Assembly: GCA_046582565.1 (NCBI GenBank)
Contig: JAYGED010000075.1
Span: forward strand, 1-64,000
Source: JAYGED01 sp046582565
Lineage (GTDB): Bacteria; Pseudomonadota; Alphaproteobacteria; JAAXGF01
DNA length: 64,000 nt
Direction of reading: 5' to 3'
Shown here: one piece after another, positions 17,732 to 29,769 of the stretch
Layout: each line of letters begins with the position of its first letter
Position numbering within the stretch: position 1 is the first letter of the stretch
The notes under the pieces: model-generated
The model's input: the letters and a program-made list of their open reading frames with translations, nothing else
The model's database searches: none
Told to the model about the DNA's origin: nothing
Made by a program: the position numbers and the translations under genes

Positions 17732-17839
17732 GGCGACGACACCCTCCCATTAAGAATTAGCTTGCCTTGAGGGCCTCGGGTTTGTTCATTAGCGCGAACA
17801 GATAACATTTATCGCTACAGCGTCGCCTGGAGGGCAGCC

Positions 17840-19339
<1,500 letters not shown>

Positions 19340-19347
19340 AGCAGGCT

Positions 19348-20469
19348 TTGAGCGAAACCCCGCTAGCCGCCTATCGGGCGCTGGTTCGCGAGGGGACCAT
19401 CGAGCGCGACCCGGCCCAGGAACTGGCCGCCGAAAAACTCAACCTGCTGCACCGCAGGCTCAAGGTCTACAAGCCGCTCGATCCTGGCGAGGGCGGCTTG
19501 TTTTCGCGCCTTGGCTTCGGCCGTACCGCGCCTGAGCCGAGCAAAGCCCCCCAGGGACTTTATCTGGTCGGCGGGGTGGGGCGCGGCAAGTCGATGATCA
19601 TAGATCTGTTCTTCGACTTAGCCCCGGTGACGCGCAAACGACGGCTTCATTTCCACGCCTTCATGATCGAGATCCATGACCGCATCAACGCCGCGCGCAA
19701 TGCAGGCGGCGCCGACCCCATACCGGCTGTCGCGCATGGCTTCGCGGAAGATACCTGGCTGCTCTGTTTCGACGAGTTTCAGGTCAATGACCCGGTCGAC
19801 GCGCTGATCCTCGACCGGCTGTTCAACGCCCTGTTCGAGCGCGGCGTGGTGATGGTGGCGACCTCGAATGTGGCGCCGCGCGATCTTTATGCCGGCGGCC
19901 TGAACCGCGATCGCTTCCTGCCCTTCCTCGATCTCATCGCCGAGCGCCTCGATGTCATGGAACTCGATGCCGGCATCGATTACCGGCGCGGCCGGATGGA
20001 AAGCATGGCGGTCTATTTCACGCCGCTCGGCGCGGCGTCGGCGGCGGCCCTGGATGCTGCCTATCTCAAACTCACAAACAATGATCCCGGCGAGCCCGGC
20101 GAAATCGTCCTGCGCGGCCGCACTGTGGCGGTGCCCACGGCGGTGGGCGGCGTCGCCCGCTTCAGCTTCGCCGAGCTCTGCGAAACCCCGCTGGGGGCGG
20201 CCGACTACATCGCCATCGCCGAGCTTTATCATACCCTGGTGCTGGCGGACGTGCCGCGCCTGACGCCGGAAAAGCGCAACGAGGCGACCCGCTTCGTCAC
20301 CCTGATCGACGCGCTCTATGAGCATAAGGTGAAACTGGTCTGCACCGCCGACATGGGTCCTGAAGATCTCTACCCGGAAGGCGACGGCAGCTTCGCCTTC
20401 GCCCGCACGGTTTCGCGCCTGCACGAGATGCAATCAGACGACTATATGGCGGCGCCGCATTTAACCTAG
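19348..20469 (+). CDS. zapE: Cell division protein ZapE (AFG1-like ATPase)
   Basis: A 373-residue P-loop ATPase. Walker A is GGVGRGKS (residues 75-82) and Walker B is LCFDEFQVNDP, with the sensor segment MVATSNVAPRDLY, all typical of AFG1/ZapE. In enterobacteria ZapE modulates the FtsZ ring; in mitochondria the homologue supports respiratory complex turnover. No ATG is available at the front, so TTG at 19348, just after mmsA, is taken as start. The stop overlaps the stop of the convergent glycosyltransferase gene by four bases. Confidence 0.9.
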   Translation: MSETPLAAYRALVREGTIERDPAQELAAEKLNLLHRRLKVYKPLDPGEGGLFSRLGFGRTAPEPSKAPQGLYLVGGVGRGKSMIIDLFFDLAPVTRKRRLHFHAFMIEIHDRINAARNAGGADPIPAVAHGFAEDTWLLCFDEFQVNDPVDALILDRLFNALFERGVVMVATSNVAPRDLYAGGLNRDRFLPFLDLIAERLDVMELDAGIDYRRGRMESMAVYFTPLGAASAAALDAAYLKLTNNDPGEPGEIVLRGRTVAVPTAVGGVARFSFAELCETPLGAADYIAIAELYHTLVLADVPRLTPEKRNEATRFVTLIDALYEHKVKLVCTADMGPEDLYPEGDGSFAFARTVSRLHEMQSDDYMAAPHLT

Positions 20470-21164
20470 GGCCTCGCGGAATATGCCTCGCGGAATATGA
20501 CTGTGAGGATTTTGCTGCCCGCCCGGAAGACGCCGGAGACGGTTCCGGAAATCTTCGAGCGGCCGGCCAGACGCTCTCGGTAGGAGACCGGCACCTCGAT
20601 GATGGCCAGCTTCCGTTTGACGGCCCTGATCTGCATTTCCACGGTCCAGCCGAAATCCGGGTCTTCCATGGCGAGACCCATGAGGGCGGCGCGGCGGATG
20701 GCGCGAAAGGGCCCGAGATCATGGTATCGGTACGCCCAGAACAGGCGGATCAGCAGGCAGGCCAGCCGATTGCCGTAGAACTGGGCGGCGCTTAAGGCGG
20801 CACGGCCCTCTGCCGTCGATGTGCGGTCACTGATGGCGATGTCCGCCTGGCCGGCGATGATTGGATCGACCAGACGATCCATATGGGAAGAGTCATCGCT
20901 GAAATCCGCATCCAGGAAGACCAGGATATCGGCATCCTGCGCCGTCTCTATGCCGCGAAGGCAGGCGGCGCCATAGCCGCGTCGGGATTCCTTGATCACC
21001 CGGGCGCCATGCTGCAAGGCGACAGCGGCTGTGTTGTCCGAACAGCCGTTATCAACCAGGATGCGCTCATCGACCCAAGCCGGTATGGCATCGAGAACGG
21101 CGCCGACGGAAGCCTCTTCATCGAGCGCCGGGATGATCACCGCAATATGCTGTCCGTCCCTCAT
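20466..21164 (-). CDS. Glycosyltransferase family 2 (dolichyl-phosphate-mannose-synthase-like)
   Basis: A 232-residue cytoplasmic GT-A enzyme with IAVIIPALDEEASVG at the start, VDNGCSDNTA and the DXD-type motif FLDADFSDD. It transfers a sugar from a nucleotide donor, in this subfamily often to polyprenyl phosphate. ATG 21164 is chosen because it overlaps the upstream gene's stop (ATGA). The upstream gene encodes a membrane mannosyltransferase-like protein that would use lipid-linked sugar, so the two probably work in sequence. The last codons are altered by a 14-base tandem duplication. Confidence 0.87.
   Translation of the reverse strand: MRDGQHIAVIIPALDEEASVGAVLDAIPAWVDERILVDNGCSDNTAAVALQHGARVIKESRRGYGAACLRGIETAQDADILVFLDADFSDDSSHMDRLVDPIIAGQADIAISDRTSTAEGRAALSAAQFYGNRLACLLIRLFWAYRYHDLGPFRAIRRAALMGLAMEDPDFGWTVEMQIRAVKRKLAIIEVPVSYRERLAGRSKISGTVSGVFRAGSKILTVIFREAYSARP
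20471..20498. repeat. 14-base perfect tandem duplication at the 3' end of the glycosyltransferase gene
   Basis: GCCTCGCGGAATAT occurs twice without a gap (20471-20484, 20485-20498). Since 14 is not a multiple of three, it changes the reading frame of the final codons on the minus strand. Confidence 0.9.
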
Positions 21165-22528
21165 ACCCGGCGCCCCCGCCAAGCCAAAAAGAGCAGGAGA
21201 AAAATGGGGCCCTGTTCGAGCCAGACGACATAATCGGTAAAGGCCTGGGAATGATCCTGAATCCAGGGATGAAACTGTAAGTAATACAACGGTAATACAA
21301 CGCTAAACGCCAGTAGCCCAGTGATTGGGACCAATGCCAGGAACGGGACAAGCCCGGTGTAATACCAGGGATATAGGGTTGGGCCGAGCAACAGGAGCGT
21401 GGCAATCACAATGATAATGCGCCGAACCGTCATCTCCGGGCCGGTGGCGGCGCGCCGGTTGATGCCGAGGGCAACCATGACCACCACCACAGCCACCACA
21501 AAGCGCAAGATCCGGCCCGCATCCAGATCAAACAAGCCATAGCCATCGAGAGCCGACCGCAGCCCGCCCAGAAGCACATGAAACAGGGCCGCATTGCGTT
21601 CCCAGGAAACCCCATAAGCGCGGAAACCGGCGTCCAGTTGAAAAGCCTGGCTGATGAAAGGCCAGAGCAGAGCCGCCGTGACCACAGCGAAGACAACGGC
21701 GGCCCGCAACGACCGGGTCAGGGTCGGCAGCAACAACAGCGGCCACAGCTTAATGGCGGTGGCGACGGCCAAACAGACGGCCGCCATGCAGCCGCGCGCC
21801 CTGATGGCAAGCAGGGTCGCGCCGAGCAGGGCCGGCAGCAGGATGGCGTCCATATGCGCGGCATTGCTGAACTCGGTGATCACCACCGGATTCCACCAGT
21901 AGAGAATGATCCAAACAGCGGGCCGCTCAAGCTGGATCAGAAGGCCGTAGAGCAACGCAAGCGTCGCAAACTCAAAAGCCAGAATGACCAGCCGCCAGAC
22001 CAGCAAGTCCCAAGGCTTGATCCAGCTGGTCACGGCAAAGACAAATTCGGCAGCCGGCGGATAGATGGTCGTCAACCGGGGGTAATTGATCCGGCCGATC
22101 ATGCCGGATGATTCTTGTGCGAGCTGCGACAGCGCCTCGGGTCCGGCGCCTGAGACGATCCGGTCGGGCGACCATTCGTAGGGTGATAAACCACTCATAA
22201 TGACGGCGCCATCCCACAGATAGCGGTAGTAGTCGATCTTCAGTATGGGCTCCGGGACCATCATCACCAGGCGCAGGGCAAGGCCAATGCCGAACACCCA
22301 ATAGAGGCCGGTGGGCAGCCCATCGAGATAGGGCAGTGTCGCGGGAAGCAGCATATAGGCGCCGCCGGCGACAATGCCCGCGGCAACAATCCAGCTGACC
22401 GGCTGTATGCCGATGAACGGCTGATCAAACGGCTGCAGGGCGATGAAACCCTTGCTCAGCATGGCAAGAACCAAGGCGGTAGCCGCCCAGGCCAGTCTGG
22501 GACAATCACGCCAGAGGTTAGGCTCCAC
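21161..22528 (-). CDS. Polytopic membrane glycosyltransferase (GT87/mannosyltransferase-like)
   Basis: A 455-residue protein with about eleven hydrophobic segments. Between segments, IDYYRYLWDGAVIMSGLSPY and the later INYPRLTTIYPPAAEF are typical of GT-C enzymes that take a polyprenyl-phosphate-linked sugar; the acidic site would be Asp in KIDYYRYLWDG. It is translationally coupled to the GT2 gene, which may make the lipid-linked donor. Acceptor unknown. The gene begins four bases after the DUF547 gene's stop, so all three minus-strand genes form one unit. Confidence 0.8.
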   Translation of the reverse strand: MEPNLWRDCPRLAWAATALVLAMLSKGFIALQPFDQPFIGIQPVSWIVAAGIVAGGAYMLLPATLPYLDGLPTGLYWVFGIGLALRLVMMVPEPILKIDYYRYLWDGAVIMSGLSPYEWSPDRIVSGAGPEALSQLAQESSGMIGRINYPRLTTIYPPAAEFVFAVTSWIKPWDLLVWRLVILAFEFATLALLYGLLIQLERPAVWIILYWWNPVVITEFSNAAHMDAILLPALLGATLLAIRARGCMAAVCLAVATAIKLWPLLLLPTLTRSLRAAVVFAVVTAALLWPFISQAFQLDAGFRAYGVSWERNAALFHVLLGGLRSALDGYGLFDLDAGRILRFVVAVVVVMVALGINRRAATGPEMTVRRIIIVIATLLLLGPTLYPWYYTGLVPFLALVPITGLLAFSVVLPLYYLQFHPWIQDHSQAFTDYVVWLEQGPIFLLLFLAWRGRRV

Positions 22529-22531
22529 TCA

Positions 22532-23416
22532 CTAGCTGCCCCGTTTGGTCAGGCGATCCGAAATGGACGGCGACACATCATAGAGCGCCCAATCATATTT
22601 ATAACCGCTGATGGTCGTGGTGGCGCTCAAGGTCGCCGCCAGGGACGGGTCCGCATAGGCCGCCAGGTGGCGCAGCAGGGCCTCGGCTGAGCCGCCGAAA
22701 TCTTCCGCATACCATTCGTATAGAGACGACAGGATCAACGCGCCCGATTTCACCCGAACCGCGCGCGGATGGTTGATGTAGGCCCGGGCCGAATAGTCGA
22801 GATACTCTTCGAGCTTGCCGGCGTCAAAGGCGCCGGTGCCGATGTTGGGGCAGCCCAGGGCGGCGCAACTGACCGCATAATGGATGCGCGGATCGCGCCA
22901 GATGGGGCGCAGGATGCGATGCTCGATGTCATCGAGAGAAAGCGCTTGGCCCTCGACCTCAACCAGCGCCTTGCCCCAAGGCCCATCCGAAAACAGGCCG
23001 GGGGATATGTCTATGCTGCGGATCGATAGAACCGGATAGGCTTCCAGTACCACCCGCACCGTCAGCGCGTTATAGAGATTGAACCAATAAGCCATCTGCT
23101 CATCCCGGTTCAATTTGGTAACGGCTACGGCGGCCAATGAGTCCACATATTTATCGAGCGCCGAGCGGTCGTAGAACAAGACATTATCGTAAGCCAACCG
23201 GTTGATGCTGTCATCGCCGGGAAAGACATGCTTGACTAGAAATTGCTCCCACGCACTGTGATCCACGGTTTCGGTCGAGGCCGGATCATGAGCCTCCCAA
23301 TAGGCCCATAGCTCTGAGTCCGGCGCGGCCTGCACCGGCGCCGGCATGATCAGCAGAGCCAGCGCCAAAGTGACGCCGGCCACGCGGGATAATGTTCTTT
23401 GTCGTTGTGGGTTCAA
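22532..23416 (-). CDS. DUF547 domain protein, exported
   Basis: A 294-residue protein. The TTG at 23416 is chosen because a GAGGG site lies six bases upstream and it yields a clean signal peptide (NPQRQRTLSRVAGVTLALAL, cleavage near VQA). Earlier in-frame codons reach 23539 but add an unrelated stretch. The DUF547 domain (about residues 60-280) shows QMAYWFNLYNALTV, the DIEHRILRP segment and HYAVSCAALGCPNI, with paired cysteines. Function of the family is unknown, although the core resembles papain-like folds. It is four bases upstream of the membrane glycosyltransferase gene. Confidence 0.82.
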   Translation of the reverse strand: MNPQRQRTLSRVAGVTLALALLIMPAPVQAAPDSELWAYWEAHDPASTETVDHSAWEQFLVKHVFPGDDSINRLAYDNVLFYDRSALDKYVDSLAAVAVTKLNRDEQMAYWFNLYNALTVRVVLEAYPVLSIRSIDISPGLFSDGPWGKALVEVEGQALSLDDIEHRILRPIWRDPRIHYAVSCAALGCPNIGTGAFDAGKLEEYLDYSARAYINHPRAVRVKSGALILSSLYEWYAEDFGGSAEALLRHLAAYADPSLAATLSATTTISGYKYDWALYDVSPSISDRLTKRGS

Positions 23417-23590
23417 ACCCGACCCTCGGTATGAGTTGCCCCCGTACAGTATCCAATCCCAGGGCAAAGAGAAATCTATGCGCCCTTCATTTCGCTTCAC
23501 ATGTTTGTCAACAGGGCCAGGCCCTCGCCCTTGCGACAAGCCCTAAATGGGAGTAGTTAGCCTGGGGATAAATTGAGGGAAAGACGGACC

Positions 23591-24535
23591 ATGGCACGCA
23601 ATAAAGTGGCGCTTATCGGCGGCGGAAATATCGGCGGAACATTGGCGCATCTCGCGGCGCTCAAGGAGCTGGGCGATATCGTCATCTTCGATATCGTCGA
23701 CGGGCTGCCGCAAGGCAAGGCGCTCGATCTCGCGCAAAGCGGCCCCATCGAGGGCTTCAACGCCGCCCTGTCCGGGACCAACGACTATGCCGACCTGGCG
23801 GGCTCGGACGTGGTCATCGTCACCGCTGGCGTCGCGCGCAAGCCGGGTATGAGCCGCGACGATCTGCTGGCCATCAACACCAAGGTCATGGGCTCGGTGG
23901 GCGAAGGCATCAAGGACCATTGCCCGGGCGCCTTCGTCATCTGCATTACCAATCCGCTCGACGCTATGGTCTGGGCGCTTCAAAAGCTCACCGGCCTGCC
24001 GGCCAATATGGTTGTCGGCATGGCGGGCGTGCTGGATTCGGCGCGTTTCCAGCACTTCCTCGCCGAAGAATTCAAGGTCTCGGTGGAAGACGTCACCTCC
24101 TTCGTGCTCGGCGGCCACGGCGACACCATGGTGCCGAGCTTGCGCTATTCCACGGTCGCCGGCATTCCCCTGCCCGATCTCGTGGAGATGGGCTGGACGA
24201 CAGCGGCCAGGCTCGATGAAATCGTCCAGCGCACCCGCGACGGCGGCGCCGAAATCGTCGGCCTGCTGAAGACCGGCTCGGCCTATTACGCCCCGGCCAG
24301 CGCTGCCATTTCCATGGCCGATTCCTTTCTCAAGGACAAGAAGCGGGTGCTGCCCTGCGCCGCCCATCTCGACGGTGAATACGGCGTCGATGATCTCTAT
24401 GTCGGGGTGCCCGCAGTGATTGGCGCGGGCGGTGTTGAGCGCATCGTCGAGGTCAAGCTCGATGCCAACGAAGCCGAGATGTTCGCCAAATCAGTCGCCG
24501 CCGTACGCGAGTTGACCGAGGCCATACCCGTCTGA
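23591..24535 (+). CDS. mdh: Malate dehydrogenase (LDH-like type)
   Basis: A 314-residue NAD-dependent enzyme interconverting malate and oxaloacetate. The Rossmann motif is GGGNIGGTLA (residues 10-19), the NAD-selecting Asp is in VIFDIVD, substrate arginines lie in VARKPGMSRDD, and the catalytic pair is Asp149 with His176 (GGHGDTMVP). The ATG at 23591 is used; the open frame extends six codons further without a better start. It precedes sucCD and the 2-oxoglutarate dehydrogenase genes, a common alphaproteobacterial order. An imperfect hairpin (CATGAAT / ATTCATG at 24548-24567) follows the stop. Confidence 0.95.
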   Translation: MARNKVALIGGGNIGGTLAHLAALKELGDIVIFDIVDGLPQGKALDLAQSGPIEGFNAALSGTNDYADLAGSDVVIVTAGVARKPGMSRDDLLAINTKVMGSVGEGIKDHCPGAFVICITNPLDAMVWALQKLTGLPANMVVGMAGVLDSARFQHFLAEEFKVSVEDVTSFVLGGHGDTMVPSLRYSTVAGIPLPDLVEMGWTTAARLDEIVQRTRDGGAEIVGLLKTGSAYYAPASAAISMADSFLKDKKRVLPCAAHLDGEYGVDDLYVGVPAVIGAGGVERIVEVKLDANEAEMFAKSVAAVRELTEAIPV

Positions 24536-24603
24536 GCCAGCGTTAATCATGAATTAACTGATTCATGGTTCAAATAACCGTGTAATTTCTGACGTCTAAC
24601 CGG

Positions 24604-24632
24604 TTGCTTGGCGGGATCGACTGAACTATTAA
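24604..24632 (+). promoter_or_regulatory. Candidate promoter of the sucCDAB-lpdA operon
   Basis: TTGCTT (24604-24609) and TATTAA (24627-24632) are spaced by 17 bases, and a perfect TATAAT also occurs at 24634-24639. The 173-base gap between mdh and sucC is locally AT-rich, unlike the flanking genes. Confidence 0.5.
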
Positions 24633-24708
24633 ATATAATTGATTCCAGCTTCCCATACGGACGCGCCCTTTAGGAACACATCGGCTAAAGTTCGATGATT
24701 ATCGCTCG

Positions 24709-25898
<1,190 letters not shown>

Positions 25899-25899
<1 letters not shown>

Positions 25900-26774
25900 T
25901 GGCGGTTCTCGTGGATGCGGATACCAAGGTCATTTGCCAAGGCTTCACCGGCGCACAGGGCAGCTTCCATTCCGAGCAGGCGATCGCCTACGGCACCAAT
26001 ATGGTGGGCGGCGTCACCCCGGGCAAAGGCGGCACGGCCCTTCTCGATCTGCCGGTCTTTAATACGGTCGCCGATGCGGTCCACGCCACCGGCGCCGAGG
26101 CCACGGTAATCTATGTGCCGCCGCCCTTCGCCGCCGACGCCATCCTCGAAGCCATCGACGCGGAGCTGGCTCTGGCGGTCTGCATCACCGAAGGAATCCC
26201 GGTGCTCGACATGGTGCGCGTCAAACGCGCCCTGGAGGGTTCCAAGACCCGCCTGATCGGCCCCAATTGTCCGGGGATAATCACGCCCGAAGCCTGCAAG
26301 ATCGGCATCATGCCCGGCCATATCCATGTTCGCGGCAAGATCGGCATCGTCTCGCGGTCGGGCACCCTGACCTATGAGGGCGTGGCCCAGACCACAGCCG
26401 CGGGCCTCGGCCAATCGACCTGTATCGGCATCGGCGGCGATCCTATCAACGGCACGAACTTTGTCGATTGCCTTGAGCTGTTCCTGGCCGACGACGAGAC
26501 CGAAGGCATCATCATGATCGGTGAGATCGGCGGCAGCGCCGAAGAAGAGGCCGCTGCCTTTATCGCGGCGAACAAACGCAAGAAACCCGTGGTCGGCTTC
26601 ATTGCCGGCCGCACCGCACCGCCCGGCCGCCGCATGGGCCATGCCGGCGCAATCATCGCCGGCGGCAAGGGGGGCGCTGGCGACAAAATCGAAGCCATGA
26701 AGAGCGCCGGCATCGCCGTCTCCGATTCACCGGCGAGCCTTGGCAGCACCATGCTCAAGATGATGAAAGGCTAG
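25899..26774 (+). CDS. sucD: Succinyl-CoA synthetase alpha subunit
   Basis: A 291-residue CoA-binding subunit. The active-site histidine that becomes phosphorylated is His248 in RRMGHAGAIIAGG, and the CoA-binding Rossmann region includes CQGFTGAQGSFH near the N-terminus. It partners SucC from the overlapping upstream gene. Confidence 0.96.
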
Positions 26775-26829
26775 CGCGTGGCTCACCAGTTCCACGCCCA
26801 ACACGCTTGAAAGGCACAGCATACAACCT

Positions 26830-29751
26830 ATGGCGCGACGCATAGAAGACACCTCCTTCCTGTTTGGCTCCAACAGTATTTTCGTTGAAGAGCTTTATGC
26901 TCGTTATTTGGACGACCCCAACTCGGTTGACGTCAGTTGGCAGCAGGTTTTCGCCGAGTTCGGCGACGACTCGAAAGCCGTCGCCGACGAGACACGGGGG
27001 GCGACCTGGGCGCCGCGCGGTTGCGGCGGTGAACCTGTTGGCGAGGACGAAGACGATATCAACGGCGAGACCATCGTCCGCATGGCGCCAGCCCAGGCGC
27101 GAACGCAAGCGCCCGACCCAAGGCCCAGCGGACAGGCTGTTATCGACGAAGACGCGGCCCATGCGGCGACCCGCGACAGCATTCGCCTGATCATGTTGAT
27201 CCGCGCCTATCGTGTTCGCGGCCATCTCATCGCCGATCTCGATCCGCTCGCCCTCGACGGTGAGAAGCACCATCCCGAACTCGATCCCGCGACCTACGGC
27301 TTCACCGCCCAGGATTATGACCGCGAATATTACCTCGACGGCGTGCTCGGCCTCGACACGGCGACCCTGCGCGATGTGCATGACATCATCAAGCAGACCT
27401 ATTGCTCGAAAATCGGCGTCGAGTTCATGCATATTCAGTACCCGGATCAAAAATCCTGGGTCCAGGTGCAGTTGGAAGGCTCGCGCAACCGCACCCAAAT
27501 GTCGGCCGAGAAGCGCATCGAAATTCTTAGCCAGCTCTATTCCTCGGAAGGATTCGAGCGTTTTCTGCATATTAAATACCCCGGCACCAAGCGATTTTCT
27601 CTGGAGGGTGCTGAAAGCACAATCCCCATGCTGGAAGCCATCATCAACCGGGCCAGCGATCTCGACGTCGACGAGATCGTTCTCGGCATGCCCCATCGCG
27701 GCCGCCTCAATGTGCTGACCACGGTGATGGGCAAGCCCCATGCGGCGGTTTTTTCAGAATTCCAGGGCGAAGCCAGCAGGCCCGACGATGTGCTCGGATC
27801 GGGCGACGTGAAATACCATCTCGGGGTCTCGTCGGATCGCGTCCTGGCCAACGGCAAGAACATGCATTTGAGCCTGGCCGCCAACCCCTCTCACCTGGAG
27901 GCGGTCAATCCCGTGGTCGCCGGCAAGACCCGCGCCAAGCAGGCCATGCGTGGCGACGAGGCCCGCAAGAAGGTATTGGCGGTGTTGCTGCACGGCGATG
28001 CGGCGTTCGCCGGCCAGGGCCTGGTCGCGGAAACCCTCGGCCTCTCGGAACTTCGCGGCCACCGCGTCGGCGGCACCATCCACATTATCGTCAACAACCA
28101 GATCGGCTTCACCACGAGCCCAAAATTTTCGCGTTCCTCGCCCTATCCGTCCGATGTCGCCAAGATGGTCCAGGCGCCGATCTTCCACGTCAACGGCGAC
28201 GATCCGGAAGCCGTTGTCCATGTCGCCGAGCTGGCGGTGGATTTCCGCCTGCGCTTCAACCGCGACGTGGTCATCGACATGTTCTGCTATCGCCGCCACG
28301 GTCATAACGAAGGCGACGAGCCGGCTTTTACCCAGCCGAAAATGTATCGCAAGATCGCCCAGCATCCGACCACGCGGCAGCTATACACCGAGCGCTTGAT
28401 TGCCGACGGTGTGCTGACGGCCAAGGCGGCCGAGGCGTTGATCGCTGAATTCAATCAGAGCCTCGAGGACTCCCTGACCGCGTCGAAGAGCTATCGTGTC
28501 AACAAGGCCGATATGCTGGAAGGTGTCTGGGAGGGCCTGGAGGTCGCCGAAAGCAAGGGGCCACGCCGCGGTAATACCGGCTTCGCTGTCAAACGCCTCA
28601 AGGAAGTCGGCATGGCTATCACCGCCGATCCCGAGGAATTCGAATTGAACCGCAAAGTCGTGCGCATGCTGGGCAACCGCCGCGAGATGATCGAAACCGG
28701 TAAGGGTATCGATTGGGCCACGGCCGAGTCGCTGGCCTTCGGCACCCTGCTCAGCGAAGGCCACGGAGTGCGCCTGGTGGGACAGGATTCCGGGCGCGGC
28801 ACTTTCAGCCAGCGCCATTCCGTACTGATCGATCAAAATAATGAAGAACGCTACGTACCGCTCAACCATATCTCCGAAAAACAGGGATATTTCGAGGTCA
28901 TCGACAGCACGCTCTCGGAGCAGGCGGTGCTCGGCTACGAGTACGGCTATTCCCTCGCCGATCCCAGCAAGCTGGTGCTGTGGGAGGCCCAGTTCGGCGA
29001 TTTCGCCAACGGCGCCCAGGTTATCATCGATCAGTTCGTCGCCTCGGGCGAATCGAAATGGCTGCGCATGTGCGGCTTGGTGATGCTGTTGCCGCACGGC
29101 TTCGAAGGCCAGGGGCCGGAACATTCCTCGGCGCGCATCGAGCGTTATCTGCAGCTCTGTGCTGAAGACAATTTACAGGTCGTCAACTGCACTACGCCGT
29201 CATCCTATTTCCACGTGCTCAGGCGCCAGATCAAACGTAACTTCCGCAAGCCCCTGGTGGTGTTCACGCCGAAATCCCTGCTCCGCCACAAGCGCTGCGT
29301 CTCGAAGCTGGCCGACATGGGGGCGAAGACCGCCTTCCACCGGGTGCTTCATGAAAATGTCATGCCCGGACCCGATGACTCAATTCGTCGGGTTGTGCTG
29401 TGCAGCGGTAAGGTTTTCTACGATCTTGATGCCGAGCGCGATGCGCGCGGCATCAAGGACATCACCATCCTGCGCTTCGAACAGATCGCCCCGTTCCCCA
29501 AGACGCCGCTTCGCGAGGAGCTTTCGCGCTTCCCCAACGCCGATGTTATCTGGTGCCAGGAAGAACCTCAGAATATGGGTCCCTGGAGCTATGTGGAGCC
29601 ACGCATCGAAGCTCTGATCAAGCGCATGGACGGGGCATCCAAACGGCCGCGTTACGTCGGGCGAACCGAGGCCGCATCGCTAGCCGCCGGCGCGATCAAG
29701 GTTCATCTCGCCGAACAGGCCGATCTGGTCGATAGGGCCCTCACATTATGA
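26830..29751 (+). CDS. sucA: 2-oxoglutarate dehydrogenase E1 component
   Basis: A 973-residue thiamine-diphosphate enzyme that decarboxylates 2-oxoglutarate and transfers the succinyl group to E2 lipoate. The N-terminal helix that docks to E2 is visible (FGSNSIFVEELYARYL), followed by an acidic and Pro/Ala linker (residues 55-115). The core has MPHRGRLNVL, and the ThDP-binding segment GDAAFAGQG with IIVNNQIGFTT downstream. The C-terminal half includes EGQGPEHSSARIERYLQL. Length is typical. Confidence 0.96.
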   Translation: MARRIEDTSFLFGSNSIFVEELYARYLDDPNSVDVSWQQVFAEFGDDSKAVADETRGATWAPRGCGGEPVGEDEDDINGETIVRMAPAQARTQAPDPRPSGQAVIDEDAAHAATRDSIRLIMLIRAYRVRGHLIADLDPLALDGEKHHPELDPATYGFTAQDYDREYYLDGVLGLDTATLRDVHDIIKQTYCSKIGVEFMHIQYPDQKSWVQVQLEGSRNRTQMSAEKRIEILSQLYSSEGFERFLHIKYPGTKRFSLEGAESTIPMLEAIINRASDLDVDEIVLGMPHRGRLNVLTTVMGKPHAAVFSEFQGEASRPDDVLGSGDVKYHLGVSSDRVLANGKNMHLSLAANPSHLEAVNPVVAGKTRAKQAMRGDEARKKVLAVLLHGDAAFAGQGLVAETLGLSELRGHRVGGTIHIIVNNQIGFTTSPKFSRSSPYPSDVAKMVQAPIFHVNGDDPEAVVHVAELAVDFRLRFNRDVVIDMFCYRRHGHNEGDEPAFTQPKMYRKIAQHPTTRQLYTERLIADGVLTAKAAEALIAEFNQSLEDSLTASKSYRVNKADMLEGVWEGLEVAESKGPRRGNTGFAVKRLKEVGMAITADPEEFELNRKVVRMLGNRREMIETGKGIDWATAESLAFGTLLSEGHGVRLVGQDSGRGTFSQRHSVLIDQNNEERYVPLNHISEKQGYFEVIDSTLSEQAVLGYEYGYSLADPSKLVLWEAQFGDFANGAQVIIDQFVASGESKWLRMCGLVMLLPHGFEGQGPEHSSARIERYLQLCAEDNLQVVNCTTPSSYFHVLRRQIKRNFRKPLVVFTPKSLLRHKRCVSKLADMGAKTAFHRVLHENVMPGPDDSIRRVVLCSGKVFYDLDAERDARGIKDITILRFEQIAPFPKTPLREELSRFPNADVIWCQEEPQNMGPWSYVEPRIEALIKRMDGASKRPRYVGRTEAASLAAGAIKVHLAEQADLVDRALTL

Positions 29752-29769
29752 CCATCAAACGGTAAGCAT

